From Anaeramoeba flamelloides (taxonomy: Eukaryota > Metamonada > Anaeramoebidae): a stretch of 64,000 nt of DNA. The notes under the pieces are model-generated. The model saw nothing but the letters and a program-made list of their open reading frames with translations, was not told the DNA's origin and did not search any database. The first letter of the stretch is position 1. Every line of letters begins with the position of its first letter. This document shows positions 23,091-33,800 of the stretch, one piece after another. The stretch covers positions 12,462,001 to 12,526,000 of the forward strand of contig JANTQA010000023.1 in the NCBI GenBank assembly GCA_027625915.1, in the 5' to 3' direction. A program made the translations under genes and the position numbers.

Positions 23091-23890
23091 ACAGTGCGAG
23101 AAATATTTAAAGTGAACCAGAATAAAAAAAATCAACATTTTTTGAACCACATTATTGGTTCGTACATCTTCCTTATAAACTTTGTTTCTGTCAAAGGTGC
23201 CCAATATTATTTTCAAATATCAATTATTTTATATAATTGTCCTCTGAAGAACAAATAAGAAATAAGTAGAATAATTACAAATCAAAGATTTGTTATAATC
23301 CGTATGAAATAAAACTTATTAATCAATATATTTTCTTAAAAATTGAAAAACTCAAAATCTTCGGGCCCAACCCCGAGAAAAAGAATAATGTTTGTTTTGA
23401 ACTCCGACTAGTATTTGAATAATATATGTGTAGGAATTTTCATTTCATTTTTCGAATAGAGATAACAAATCCGAATATATTTCATTTTGGGAATTTATTA
23501 CTAAAAGAAAAGTCTGGAAAATGAAGTGAAAATTTTTCACATTTATTAATCAAATATCATAATCAAAGATTGAATAAAATTCCAATAGAAATCAATACGA
23601 TTTTCCAATTATAATTTCTACAGTTTCAATAACATTAGAATAACACGTTTTTACCAAGCTATTTGATCTTGGTTTAAAAAAAAAAAAATTATAACTTAAT
23701 TGCTTATCAAAAAATAATGGAAAAAAAAAAAAAAAAATATCAAAAAAAGATTGGAATTTCGAAAATTTACAAAATAAATTTTTTCTACTAATATCCATTC
23801 AAAACCTTTAAACACATACAATTTACTCATGAAAACTAGTCTCCTTTGACTTGAAAATGGTTTGTATATAATTATTACTCCACCCACAAT
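23090..23890. repeat. Dispersed repeat D, copy 2 (uninterrupted)
   Basis: Direct-orientation partner of 5870-7530. At 23605-23650 the sequence runs from ccaatagaaatcaa straight into atttctacag and aacattagaataacac, the points where copy 1 carries the H element and the LINE fragment. Several short frames here are F-rich chance frames over A/T runs. Confidence 0.6.
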
Positions 23891-24632
23891 TATTTTGTAC
23901 TATAAAAAATAATAAAAAAAAAAAAAGGCCAGAAAAGCATAAATAAATCAAAGCAAAATTAAAAAAAAAAAAGAACAATAAAAGATGATTTTTTAATATA
24001 AAAACCACCTACAAACGCACTGTTAATATTAATTAAAACAATAACCAATAATCATTGTGTCTTGTAAAATATTTTAAGAGTGCTTCCCTTGTGACACTTA
24101 TTCAAAAAACATTAATAAAAACATCCATCAAAAAATCGAAAAAAATTCCTGATACCAAGTTTAATAAAATTTAATGAAAAAAGATAAAAATTAGGAAATT
24201 CATCATTTCTTTACAAATGATAGAAATTATTATTATTAATAAAAGAAAATTTTATATAAAATAGGAAAAAAGAAAGTACAAAAAAAAAAAACAGTATTAA
24301 TTAAAAATTAAAAATTTAAAAACTCCATTCCAAAAACTACCACCATTGTAATCTAAAATTTCATTTTTGCTTTAGTTATATACAATGTTAATTTTAATTA
24401 AAAAATTAAAAATTATTGGAGTTTTATCATTAATAATTCTTTTGAGAAACAATGTATTAGAGGGGATATATCATTTTTTTTTAATTTTTTTTGTTTTTGA
24501 AATTAAAAAAAATTTTTCTAATCTTTTATGAAATGATCATCATCATTAAAAAAAAAAAAATAAAAAAAAAAAAAAAAAAGTATGCGGTGGTAGTTTTAAG
24601 AAAATAATTTTATGCCATAAAAAAGTAAGATA
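23891..24632. other. Intergenic, A/T runs
   Basis: Spacer downstream of the membrane-protein gene. It holds long A runs (for example 24549-24579) and nothing else that I can name. Confidence 0.4.
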
Positions 24633-25247
24633 TTAAATTGGCTTCTTATTATAAAAGTTATCACTAGAACGGCAAATATGCTTCCAATTCGCACCTTTCT
24701 GAGTGGAATCTAAAGTCAACGGCTTTGTGGTAGTTTCATCTTTTCCATTTTCATTTATATTCAGATTCGGACTCTCTCGATCTTGTTTTTCGGTGTCGTC
24801 GATTTCTTCGATCCAAAGTATCTGGTTATTTGTAAATTTATCTTTGCTTTTGGGATGTTGGTTATTGGGCATTGTATTTAAACCTCTATTTTTAAATATG
24901 GGTTTCTTTGATATTAAGGCATTGGAACGGCTTGTGGGATTTCCAAAGAGCACTTCATTTGCAAATACAAGGGAGATGGCAATAATCATAATCATCATTA
25001 CAAATCCTGTTTTCGTATTAGAATTTTTACTTGTTTTTTTCTTTTTGTTTGTCGATTTTTCATCATCATTATTGGGTTTTTCCGAGGTATTTGATGTTTC
25101 TGCAACTTCATTTTCCTTTGCGGGAATTTGTCCAAAGTTATATAAATTATCACATAATGACTCAATAACATGCCCTGTGCGTTCTCCTATCTGTTGTCCA
25201 GATTCCATAAGTTGTTTTATTTCATTTTTCAATTCTTCTTGTTTTGA
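24633..25247 (-). CDS. Single-pass membrane protein, last exon (5' exon not found)
   Basis: An open frame of about 204 codons whose upstream edge is a likely acceptor: a run of about 20 T, then GAAAAAATAG|TCAAAACAAG, entering in phase 0. No ATG precedes residue LMESGQQ, so a short 5' exon probably lies further up; otherwise the ATG at 25208 is the start. Features: an N-terminal helix (LKNEIKQLMESGQQIGERTG), an N/K/S-rich linker, one hydrophobic segment TGFVMMIMIIAISLVFANEV at about residue 80-100, and a polar C-terminal half with no further membrane span. The KKKK just before the span predicts the N-terminus in the cytosol. The family is not recognised. Confidence 0.65.
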   Translation of the reverse strand, partial: SKQEELKNEIKQLMESGQQIGERTGHVIESLCDNLYNFGQIPAKENEVAETSNTSEKPNNDDEKSTNKKKKTSKNSNTKTGFVMMIMIIAISLVFANEVLFGNPTSRSNALISKKPIFKNRGLNTMPNNQHPKSKDKFTNNQILWIEEIDDTEKQDRESPNLNINENGKDETTTKPLTLDSTQKGANWKHICRSSDNFYNKKPI

Positions 25248-25360
25248 CTATTTTTTCAAAAAAAAAAAAAAAAAAAAATTTGATTATTAATTTTCAAGAA
25301 AAAGAATTAATAATTAATTTGGAAAAAAAAAAGGGATCATTTATTTATGCTTTTTTTAGA

Positions 25361-25570
25361 TTATTTTTCTTCTCTTTGTTATTATGATAAATTTTCTTTA
25401 ATTGTTACTTTCTCTCAATAAATAAATAAAGAAAGAAATATAGAAGGATTTTTGTAATTATTTTTCTTCTCTCTTTTTTTTTTTTGATAAAGTTTCTTTA
25501 ATCATTCCCTTCTCTCAATAAATAAAGAAAGAAAGAAATATTTAGGATTTTTGAAATTAATTTTTCTTAT
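25361..25570. repeat. Two-copy tandem repeat, about 97-bp unit
   Basis: The unit ttatttttcttctct...ctctcaataaataaa-gaaagaaata...ggatttttg starts at 25361 and again at 25458, with the beginning of a third unit (taatttttctt) at about 25559. The copies differ by a few substitutions and small indels. Function unknown. Confidence 0.7.
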
Positions 25571-27560
25571 AAATTCTAAAAATATTCAAATTTTTTTTGA
25601 AAAGTAACCAATATTTCACAAATTATTTTGAATAGCTTTAGATAAAAAATAATAAAGAATTTTATTCATTTAAACTCAAAAATAAAATGATAAAAGTGTG
25701 TTGATTTTGGTTATCTTTCTTTGAAATAAATTGTTATGAAAGTAGATTTTCGAAATTAAAAAAAAAGGAAAAATAAGTAAAAAATTTGTTTCATTTTTTT
25801 AAATTTAGTAGTATATAAAAATTCGAAATTGTTTTTGTAATATTTTTTAAAAATTCTATCAAAGAAGTAAACACACCTATTCATAAAATCTTATTTCCAG
25901 GATGAGCGTTCCAAATGAATTCTTCAGATACATTGCTAATGTAATCCTTTCATTTTGGTTGAGGTGTTTACGATCTTTAACCCAAAGATTAAAATTAATT
26001 ATTTTCACAAAAAATAGAATTTTTTTCGACATTTAGATAAAAGGCTTGAAAAAACTTTGATTTTTAATTGAATGTAAATTTTATTTTTACCTTCCACTTT
26101 TTAAAGTTTAAAAATACTTTTTATTCTATTTTTTCTATTAAAAGAAAATATAGGAAGTTTACTTCTCTTAAAATAAAAACAATCAATCTTTTTTTTAAAT
26201 TTAAAATACTTTATATATATATATATATATATATATAGCTATCTATTGATTATATTTACAAGATTTGATTTTTATTACTCATTTTTGAGATGATTATGTT
26301 TTTTAGTTTTGAATTAATTAATTACCATTGTTATGTTTTTGAAATAAAATGCAAAATCATTAACAATTAAGAAGAAATCTATTATTTTCAATTGTGTATG
26401 AAAGAATTCAGTGGAAGATTCAAAATATTTGAAAATTGAGATAATATAATAAAATTTATTTAATTGATGAAGTACAGTAATATTTTCTTGATACAATAAG
26501 GGTGACTTATATCACCTTTAAGAACGTAGATCGAACATCTTCAATTCACAAAATTTTTGAATTTTCGAATTCTACTATGAGGATGTGATAAAAATTTTGA
26601 AAATTGTAGAAGGTTGGTTTCACTCACTAAAAATATATATTTTTATCAATAAGGCGAAAAAAAAATTATGAAACAAGTTATTGATTTTAAATTTAATAAT
26701 AGATTTTTATGTCTAAATCGCCTTTGGTGAAGAATCAGTCCTCTTTTGAATAAATAAATATTTTTTTTGGTAAGAGATAACAGTATACTTTTTATTTAAT
26801 CCTGATACTAAAATACAGCTTTGCCTTTCCTTCTTTGTTTTTTTTTTTTTTGACATTTCAATCAATACAGTTGGAATTTCGTTAGATAGAGATCTATAGC
26901 TTCGAATTTTAATTGTCCTAACCATTTCTTATAAAGAAAATATAATTAAATATTTATTTTATGTAGCTAATATTGTTTAAAATTGAAATTTCTTCATTTT
27001 TAAAAAACCATATTTTTTTATTTTAATACCCATTTTGAAAAATTGTGATCAAAAAAGTTTTTAATAGAGGCGAAAAATAGGTCTACTGTGGTTTGTTGAT
27101 TATTTTATAGATACATTTAAATACTTTTTTGGCTGATTTTTAAGATTTTTTTGAAAAACATTTATGGTCACACTTTTTTAAAATGTTTCTGGAAATGTTG
27201 ATGAAAAACTTCTTATTGAATTAGTTTAATATTGGTTAACCTTTAAATTTTGATTTTATGTTCTTTTTTTTTACAATTTCACTTTTGTTAGGATATTCTA
27301 TGTTTTTAAATGGTTCAATGTTCAAAATCAAGAATGTATATTATCATCCCTTCTTAAAAGAAATTAGCAGAAAGTAATGTACTGGCATTTAGAATTTAAA
27401 TAGGGTAAAATTCCATCTCAATCTATTTTTTTTCAATTCTGAAATCTGATTTTCATTTAGGATTTTCAGTTCACCCAAAATATAGCGATTAGAACCAAAA
27501 TATATCATATCAAAACAATAAAATGTAGCACTCAAAGAAAAAGTGATTAACTAATTTCTA
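25571..27560. other. Intergenic; TA microsatellite, no clear gene
   Basis: Contains a (TA)13 run at 26212-26237. Frames at 26314-26496 and 26713-26925 are short and lack recognisable features. A possible exon-like plus-strand stretch starts after ttatttccag at about 25901 but ends in stops with no family match. A half copy of the M2 MITE (tactggcatttagaatttaaa) begins near 27378. Confidence 0.4.
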
Positions 27561-27564
27561 TTTA

Positions 27565-28313
27565 CTGGTATTTGAATAATCAGTTGGATAAAATTTACAC
27601 TTTATTTTCATATTTTTCATTTCTAGCAATAAATTCCAAAGAGATACCGGGATTTGAAATTTAAATGGGATAAAATTTTAGCAGATTTTCTTTTTTTTTT
27701 TTTTATTCTAGTTCAAGTTTCTTACTGGTGTTTAAAGAATAAATGGGGTAAAAAAATTTCCACTTCATTTTCATTTTTTTTTTTTTTTTTATTACTTATA
27801 ATTTCAAAGAAACAAATTATGATGCGTGTTTTCTATTTATTTGTTTGTTACTTTTTTTTTGGTGTGTGTATTACTGTTATTTTCCAATTAATAAATGAAA
27901 ATTTTTATTTCAAGTTCCAAAATGAATATTAATTATTACTACTTCAATCAAATTAACAGAGTAAAAATTTAATCTTCAAGTTATCTCTATAAGTTTAATT
28001 TATTGCCGAAAAATATCATTTCTAAAAGATGTTGTAAAGATCTTTGGGTTTTCGATCATGTTATAGACTCGAAAAATATTTTGGAATGTGAACAAAATAT
28101 TTTCATTTTTTAATTGGAAAATAATAGTAGGATATTTTTGGTGGACTAATAATCCTAAATAAAAGAAAAGAGAAACATTCAAAAAATGATAAAAAGCTGA
28201 ATTTTTATCCCATTTAAATTTCAAATCCCAGTATCTCTTTGGAATTTATTGCTAGAAATGAAAAATATGAAAATAAAGTGTATATTTTATCCCACTGATT
28301 ATTCAAATACCTG
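27565..28313. mobile_element. TA-flanked MITE, family M2, long copy
   Basis: Inverted arms of about 125 bp begin ctggtatttgaataatcag at the left and mirror it at the right, including aataaattccaaagagata on both sides. TA flanks both ends (27563-27564, 28314-28315). Total 749 bp; the interior has only F-rich chance frames. Related shorter copies lie at 30609-30852 and 61192-61474. Confidence 0.8.
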
Positions 28314-28594
28314 TATAATCTCAATTTACTAATTTCTCTTAAAGTGTTTGAAAATTTCTATTAAATTACCAGAAAAAAACAATTCTTTTTTCATTTTTTT
28401 CTTTTTCAAAGATTCTCCCTCATTGAATTTTCCTTGCCTGACCTTGAAAAAAGGATAATTCTGTATTTTTAATCTCTTTACTTGTGTATTAGGCTTTTCC
28501 ATAACCAAACATTTGTTAGGGGAAGGAGTTCAATTACACAAGGGGATTTGTTTATGCGTAATGCTCATAATTAGTAATTTTCTTGTTCCTATTA

Positions 28595-28791
28595 CAGTCA
28601 GTTTCACTTTTAAGACACAAACTTTGAACGAAATTTAAGGAACAAAAAAATCTCATATTAAGGAATAAAATTTAGACTTTTTATTTTTCACAAATTATTT
28701 TCCTAGAATTTGAATTTTGTGCCTTAATTTGAGATTTTTATTGTGCCTTAAATTTCGTTGATAGTTTGTGTCTTGCAAGTGAAACTGACTG
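28595..28791. mobile_element. TA-flanked MITE, family M1, copy B
   Basis: The best preserved copy: cagtcagtttcacttttaag at the left and cttgcaagtgaaactgactg at the right, inside TA duplications (28593-28594, 28792-28793). Arms extend to about 80 bp (acgaaatttaagg, tctca-attaagg). It lies just beyond the 3' side of the bZIP 1 exon, possibly in its next intron. Confidence 0.85.
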
Positions 28792-28992
28792 TACATCAAT
28801 TATAAAAAAGTTTTATACTAAAGTTGATAAAAATGTTATCCCAAACTGTTTGACTTACTCTTTTGAAGCAACCCGAATAACACTTTTGAAAATATTATTT
28901 GACTCTTTTTTCAAATGTCGTGAGCAAAGTGTTCAAAAAAGAAAAAAGAAAAAAGAAAAGAAGAGAAAAAGATCAAAATACAAAGTTGCTTA

Positions 28993-29649
28993 CAATTAGC
29001 ATTCTTCTTTCATTTTTAGCAATCCCAATTTTGTTTGTTAAAAATTTTTTGGTTTCTTTTAGATTTGAAACCTTTTGATCCAAATTGGTAATTTTTTGTT
29101 TAATTTTCGTGTAACACTTTGCTGCAGAAATTCTGTTTTTGAGCACCTTTCTTCGTTTTTTTTGTTCTTCAGATAAAAGTTTTAATTTTGATCGTGGAAT
29201 ATCACCTGAAAGAATAATTTCATCAAAAAGAACTGTGTCGGCCTTTTTGATAAAAATATTATCTGGGCTTGTATTTGTATTTGTATTTGTGATTTTGTTT
29301 ATATTTGTGTTAGTGTTTGCGGTTGTGTCCGTGTTTATGTTTGTGTTAGTGTCTGTTGTTTTGATGTTTTCAAATTTATTAAAAGCTTTTTCTTTTTTGA
29401 TTTGGATGATTGGGGGGTTTATTGATTCATTATTTTGAGGAAACAAAGTCGTTGGCTGTTCAATTTTGCTGTGAACCCTTTTCCGATTACAACTAAATTG
29501 TTGATCTGTTAAAAGTTGTGGATCATTAAAAATATCGTTTGGTGAAAATGAAAAAGGAATAGAATTTGGTGAAAAGAGAATTTCAGATTCGATTGGTTTA
29601 TAATCCAAAATATTTTGATAATTGCCACTTTCTGTTTCTGTTTTAATGT

Positions 29650-29681
<32 letters not shown>

Positions 29682-29725
29682 GGGTATTCTTTATTTTATG
29701 AGGTTTGTTTGATTTTACCAAACAT
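28993..29725 (-). CDS. bZIP transcription factor 1 (3' part open)
   Basis: The open exon runs from about 29637 to 28993, where AATGCTAATT|GTAAGC looks like a donor; without splicing the frame stops at 28973 after VSNFVF. The N-terminal part is S/N/F-rich with a (TN)n tract. The C-terminal part has KRRKVLKNRISAAKCYTK followed by heptads starting TNLDQKVSNLKETKKFL. It is a clear bZIP, though Tyr stands where the conserved Arg of N-x7-R is expected. There is no in-frame ATG in the exon; a 7-nt first exon ATGTTTG (29719-29725) spliced to the CAG at 29638 or 29632 would give a frame starting MFE. That would leave the (CAA)n tract in the intron. Likely nuclear; both ends are tentative. Confidence 0.7.
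29648..29688. repeat. (TTG)n / (CAA)n microsatellite
   Basis: About 12 TTG units on the plus strand, next to the 5' end of bZIP 1. Read as CAA on the coding strand it could be polyglutamine, but that frame is not the bZIP frame. In my gene model it falls in the first intron. Confidence 0.8.
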
Positions 29726-30608
29726 TTCGAAAAAAAAGAAAAAAAAAGTAAGGGAATTTTTTAAGTCATGAAACATTAATTGGCATGTTTTTTTTTTTTT
29801 TCAGATTTTTTTTTAATTTGTGGGTAAAAAAAAAAAAAAAAAACCGATTGTGGGATCGTTTTAAAAAAGAAAAAAAAAACAAACCATTAAATGGTGTTGT
29901 GTTCTCTAATTTTTTCATATTTTGGGAAGTGCTACGAACAAAATCAACACAAAAATTTGTTGGGAGTTGCACAAGATTCTCTTCAGTTAGTGCTGATACA
30001 AAACCGAAGTGACTACCTACAAAACCGTTCATTGTATTTAAATGGAATATTTTCTTGTTTGAAGAGTACAAATAAAAATCTATTAGAAAAAAAATAGTGT
30101 AATAAAAATGAAAAATGGCCTTTTTTCGAAAAAATAGGGATTAATTTTTCAAAAAGAAAGAACAAGCTGTTTTGGAAGAGACCCGTTCATGTTTCTGTGT
30201 AAATTTGTGGAGTGTTTTGTTTAACACTTTTGGAATTCTTGTTTTCAAGTTTCAATAAATCAACTTTAGTTTAATTATTAACATTTTGTGTTTTAGTGTG
30301 ATTTTTTATAAACTTTTTGAAAGAAAATATTTCTTTGTTAAAAACTTTGAACATGAAGGTATGTGTTAATGTTATTTTTTTGCTTTTTTTGTCATGTACA
30401 TCATTAAGGAACTAAGAAACTAAAAAATCTTCCAAGACATTTTAATATCAAATTCACAATCAAATTACCACATCTCGAATTGAAAAACCCTAGTAAAAAT
30501 CTGTTTACTTCAATAGCATACTTACATTTAATGCTGTTTTCTCACACAATTTCTTGTTTTGATCATTTTATCGATTTCCCTCATTTGGTGAAAGTTCAAA
30601 AGACAAGA
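29726..30608. other. Spacer upstream of bZIP 1
   Basis: Opposed short frames over A and T runs (29766-30097) contradict each other and look like chance. The promoter of bZIP 1 should be here. No motif is recognised. Confidence 0.35.
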
Positions 30609-30852
30609 CTGGTATTTGCAGAATCAAAGTGAAAAAATTTTCACTTCATTTTCCTCTTTTTCTTTTTTCATTTCTCTTTTTAAAAAAGTAGTTATTTTCA
30701 TGAATAGATTGGAATTTGTGTTCACCTTTTATCTGGTTGGTTCTTTTTGCCTGGGAATTTTATGGTAAACTAAGAATCCTTAAAGAACATATTCCTGATT
30801 GAAAAATCTGAAAATCAGCTGAAATTTTATCCCTTTTAGAATTCAAATACCA
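30609..30852. mobile_element. MITE, family M2, short copy
   Basis: Begins ctggtatttgcagaatca and ends ttagaattcaaatacca, with ccctttt/aaattttatccc arms as in the copy at 27565. The TA duplication is worn. 244 bp, non-coding. Confidence 0.6.
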
Positions 30853-33800
30853 ATATATTTTCGAAATTATTCACAAAAATTATTTTCTTTAAGGAAGAAA
30901 GAAATATTATTATTTATGAAGGAAGTGTCGACAACAAAATAAACCGTAAAAATAAAACGACCAAGTTTTGGAATAACCTCTTTTTAAAAAATCTAGTTTA
31001 TTCAGAAAAATTACAATAATTATACAAGGACTAAAAAAATAGAATTTGTTTTTTCAAATATCAGTTCCAACAATAATAAACAATTTTATTCAATTTTTTT
31101 TAAAAAAAAAAGAGAAACAACAAAATGTTAATTGAAAATTATCCCAAAATACTTTTTTAAAACCTTGGAGAATTCAGCTTATAATCTAATAAAATACTTT
31201 TTAATTTGATAATTTTTAATCAATAATTAATTACTGAATCGTAATAATTTCAAAGAGTTAATAATAACCCAAAGACTAAACATAAGAAAAAACTTTATTG
31301 TTATTTCTCAAACTTGTAAAGATTTTCCTACAAAAAAAATTAATTTAAATGAATATTTATAAACAAAAAAAGAGTAGATATTATCAAAGTAATGATTTTA
31401 ATAATATAAGTTGGTTGTTGATACTTTTAATATTTGAAAAAGAATCATTGTCTGATCTTTATATTTCAATTTAATTAATATATATTTGAGAATAAAATAA
31501 ATGTCCTATTTTTTTCTGATCTTCAAGGATTTAATATTTGGTATATTTTTCTTGTATTTTTAAAATTAGTATTTAAACTTTGAATTTTTACTGTTGGTAT
31601 TTACTCTCAGAGATTATAAAAAGAGATATTTCATTAAAAATAAAAATGGTTGGCAATTTTTTTTTTTTTTTGATATTCGATCTAAAATCCAAACAAAAAA
31701 AGGATTAGATCATTTGACTGAAAATTAAATTGGGAAAAAAGAACTTTTTTTCAAATTGATAACCTATTTCCCTAAAATTGATAAATTAACTGGTGTTATT
31801 TATATGAAGACAAAAAAATAATACCAGTTAATTTAACACCGAATACCAAAAAAAAAATATACAACAACTAATAATTGAAAATCAAAAACTGAAAATCATT
31901 AACTTTTTTATTTTTTTTGGGAGTGTACACCAAGTACCCGAAATTTTATATAAAACTTTTTCGTAATTTAGAATTTTTTTTGTGAGTTAAATTTCAATCA
32001 AAGTTTGTTGATTAAAAGTGGGGCTGGGGATATTATTTTTATCAATTTCTGCCAATAGTCATTCGGTTAATAAAATTAAGTCATCAAGTAATATTCCAAT
32101 ATGTTTTTCAAAATCTTTTTTTTTTTTTCTATTAAAAAATGACGAATATATCCAAACATTAAAGGGGAAAGTGGGTCTCATTGATTTCGTTTAATCCATT
32201 CGTTATAATGGTATTTTTTTTACATGTTTTGATGTTTTACATTTCTAATATAATGATATAGTGGTTTTCAAACAAAAATATAACTATTTGTATCAAAACA
32301 AATTTTTGATATTATTTATAATAACAAAAAATCTTTATTTTTTTTTTTTTAGTTTTTTCGAATACAAAAATAAATTTTAAAAAATAATTACTATATCTTT
32401 TTTTTTTTTTTTTTTTTGGTTTCCAAATTGGAAAGCTGATATAAAAATTTAAGATCATTAGATTCCTTTGGTGTCAATTCTAAGTAAGAATCTTATTAAT
32501 GGTTTATGCATTGGTATTTGTCTATAATTTTACTGGAATTCCTCCCACACCTGCTTTGTTAATCAATATAATATTACTGATTTTAAGATGATTTATGGTG
32601 TTTTAGTGGGATTACCAACCCAATAAAAAAAGTTTGTTGAATTTTTTTAAATGAAATTTTCTTCTTAGTTTTTCTGTTTCAAGGATCTTTTTATCAACTT
32701 TTAAGTTGTCAAATTTTTATTTTTGATACTTTTTTAATCATTGATTTTTTATAATATAAAGTTCATATATGTTTACATAAATTTTATTTTTGAAATGCTT
32801 TTTTAAAAATAATATTCTTTTTTTAATTTCATTGTTGTTTTTTCAGATTTTTATAATAATCACTTGAATTTTTTATATTTATTTTTAAATAGTGTTTTTA
32901 TTATTATGTATCTTTGTTTCCAACTATATAAACCTAGTAAATATACTATATTATGTCAAAATGGATAATATTTTATTTAAAGTTATTATGGTTTCTTTTT
33001 AAATTGGAAACTTGTTACTCTTAATTAATTGTATATAATTAAGATATTATCGAATGTTATTGATGTCATTTCAATAAATTTATCAATCTGATGGTTTTTT
33101 TTTACTTTACCCAATCGATCATTTTTAACACATTCTATATTAATTATTATTTTAATTTATATATTTATTACACTGATTTATTGATTATACTGATAAATAA
33201 TTGTTATAATTTCATTGGGTATGCATCTTTAATCAAATTTTACTTCTTGAAATTCTTTAATTAGATACATATTCAAAATAAAATTAATGTGGGCAGAAAG
33301 AAATAAATTAGAATAAAAAATGTTTTTTGGAATAAATATTCTCATTTCACATAATTCAAGATGATTGAAATTGATTTTTCTTGAGGGAGTAAAAATTGAC
33401 TTTTCATACAAAATAACTCAATACTCCATATTCGAAGATGGGGGTTATTTTTGAATGGGGAATAAATATTTATTTCACTTTACAACTGAATTAAGATTTT
33501 ATATCAGAGAGTAAAATATTTATAATAAAATTTATGAATATTATTTAAAAAATTCTTTATTCAAACAAAATTAAAAGTTTTTGAGATGATTTTTGAAGAT
33601 AGTAACACATATAAAATATATAGAATGAATACTTAAAAAGCAAATTTAAATTATATTCTTTAAAGAATAAAGAATTTTTACAGTTGTTTCAGTCGAGTTG
33701 TGTATAATTAGAGACATAGATATTGATTTCCTATTATAAATTTGTATGGTTCGATACAAACACAAAAATCGTTAGAAAATTTATTATATACATGAAAATT

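Noticed and set aside
23592-24008. Chain of three F-rich minus-strand frames
   Set aside because: They lie in repeat D and homopolymer runs; composition and homology point to non-coding repeat.
25901-26030. Plus-strand frame MSVPNEFFRYIANVILSF after ttatttccag
   Set aside because: Only about 44 codons, with no partner exon and no family pattern; likely chance.
29766-30097. Overlapping opposed frames upstream of bZIP 1
   Set aside because: They depend on A and T runs, contradict each other and have no recognisable features.
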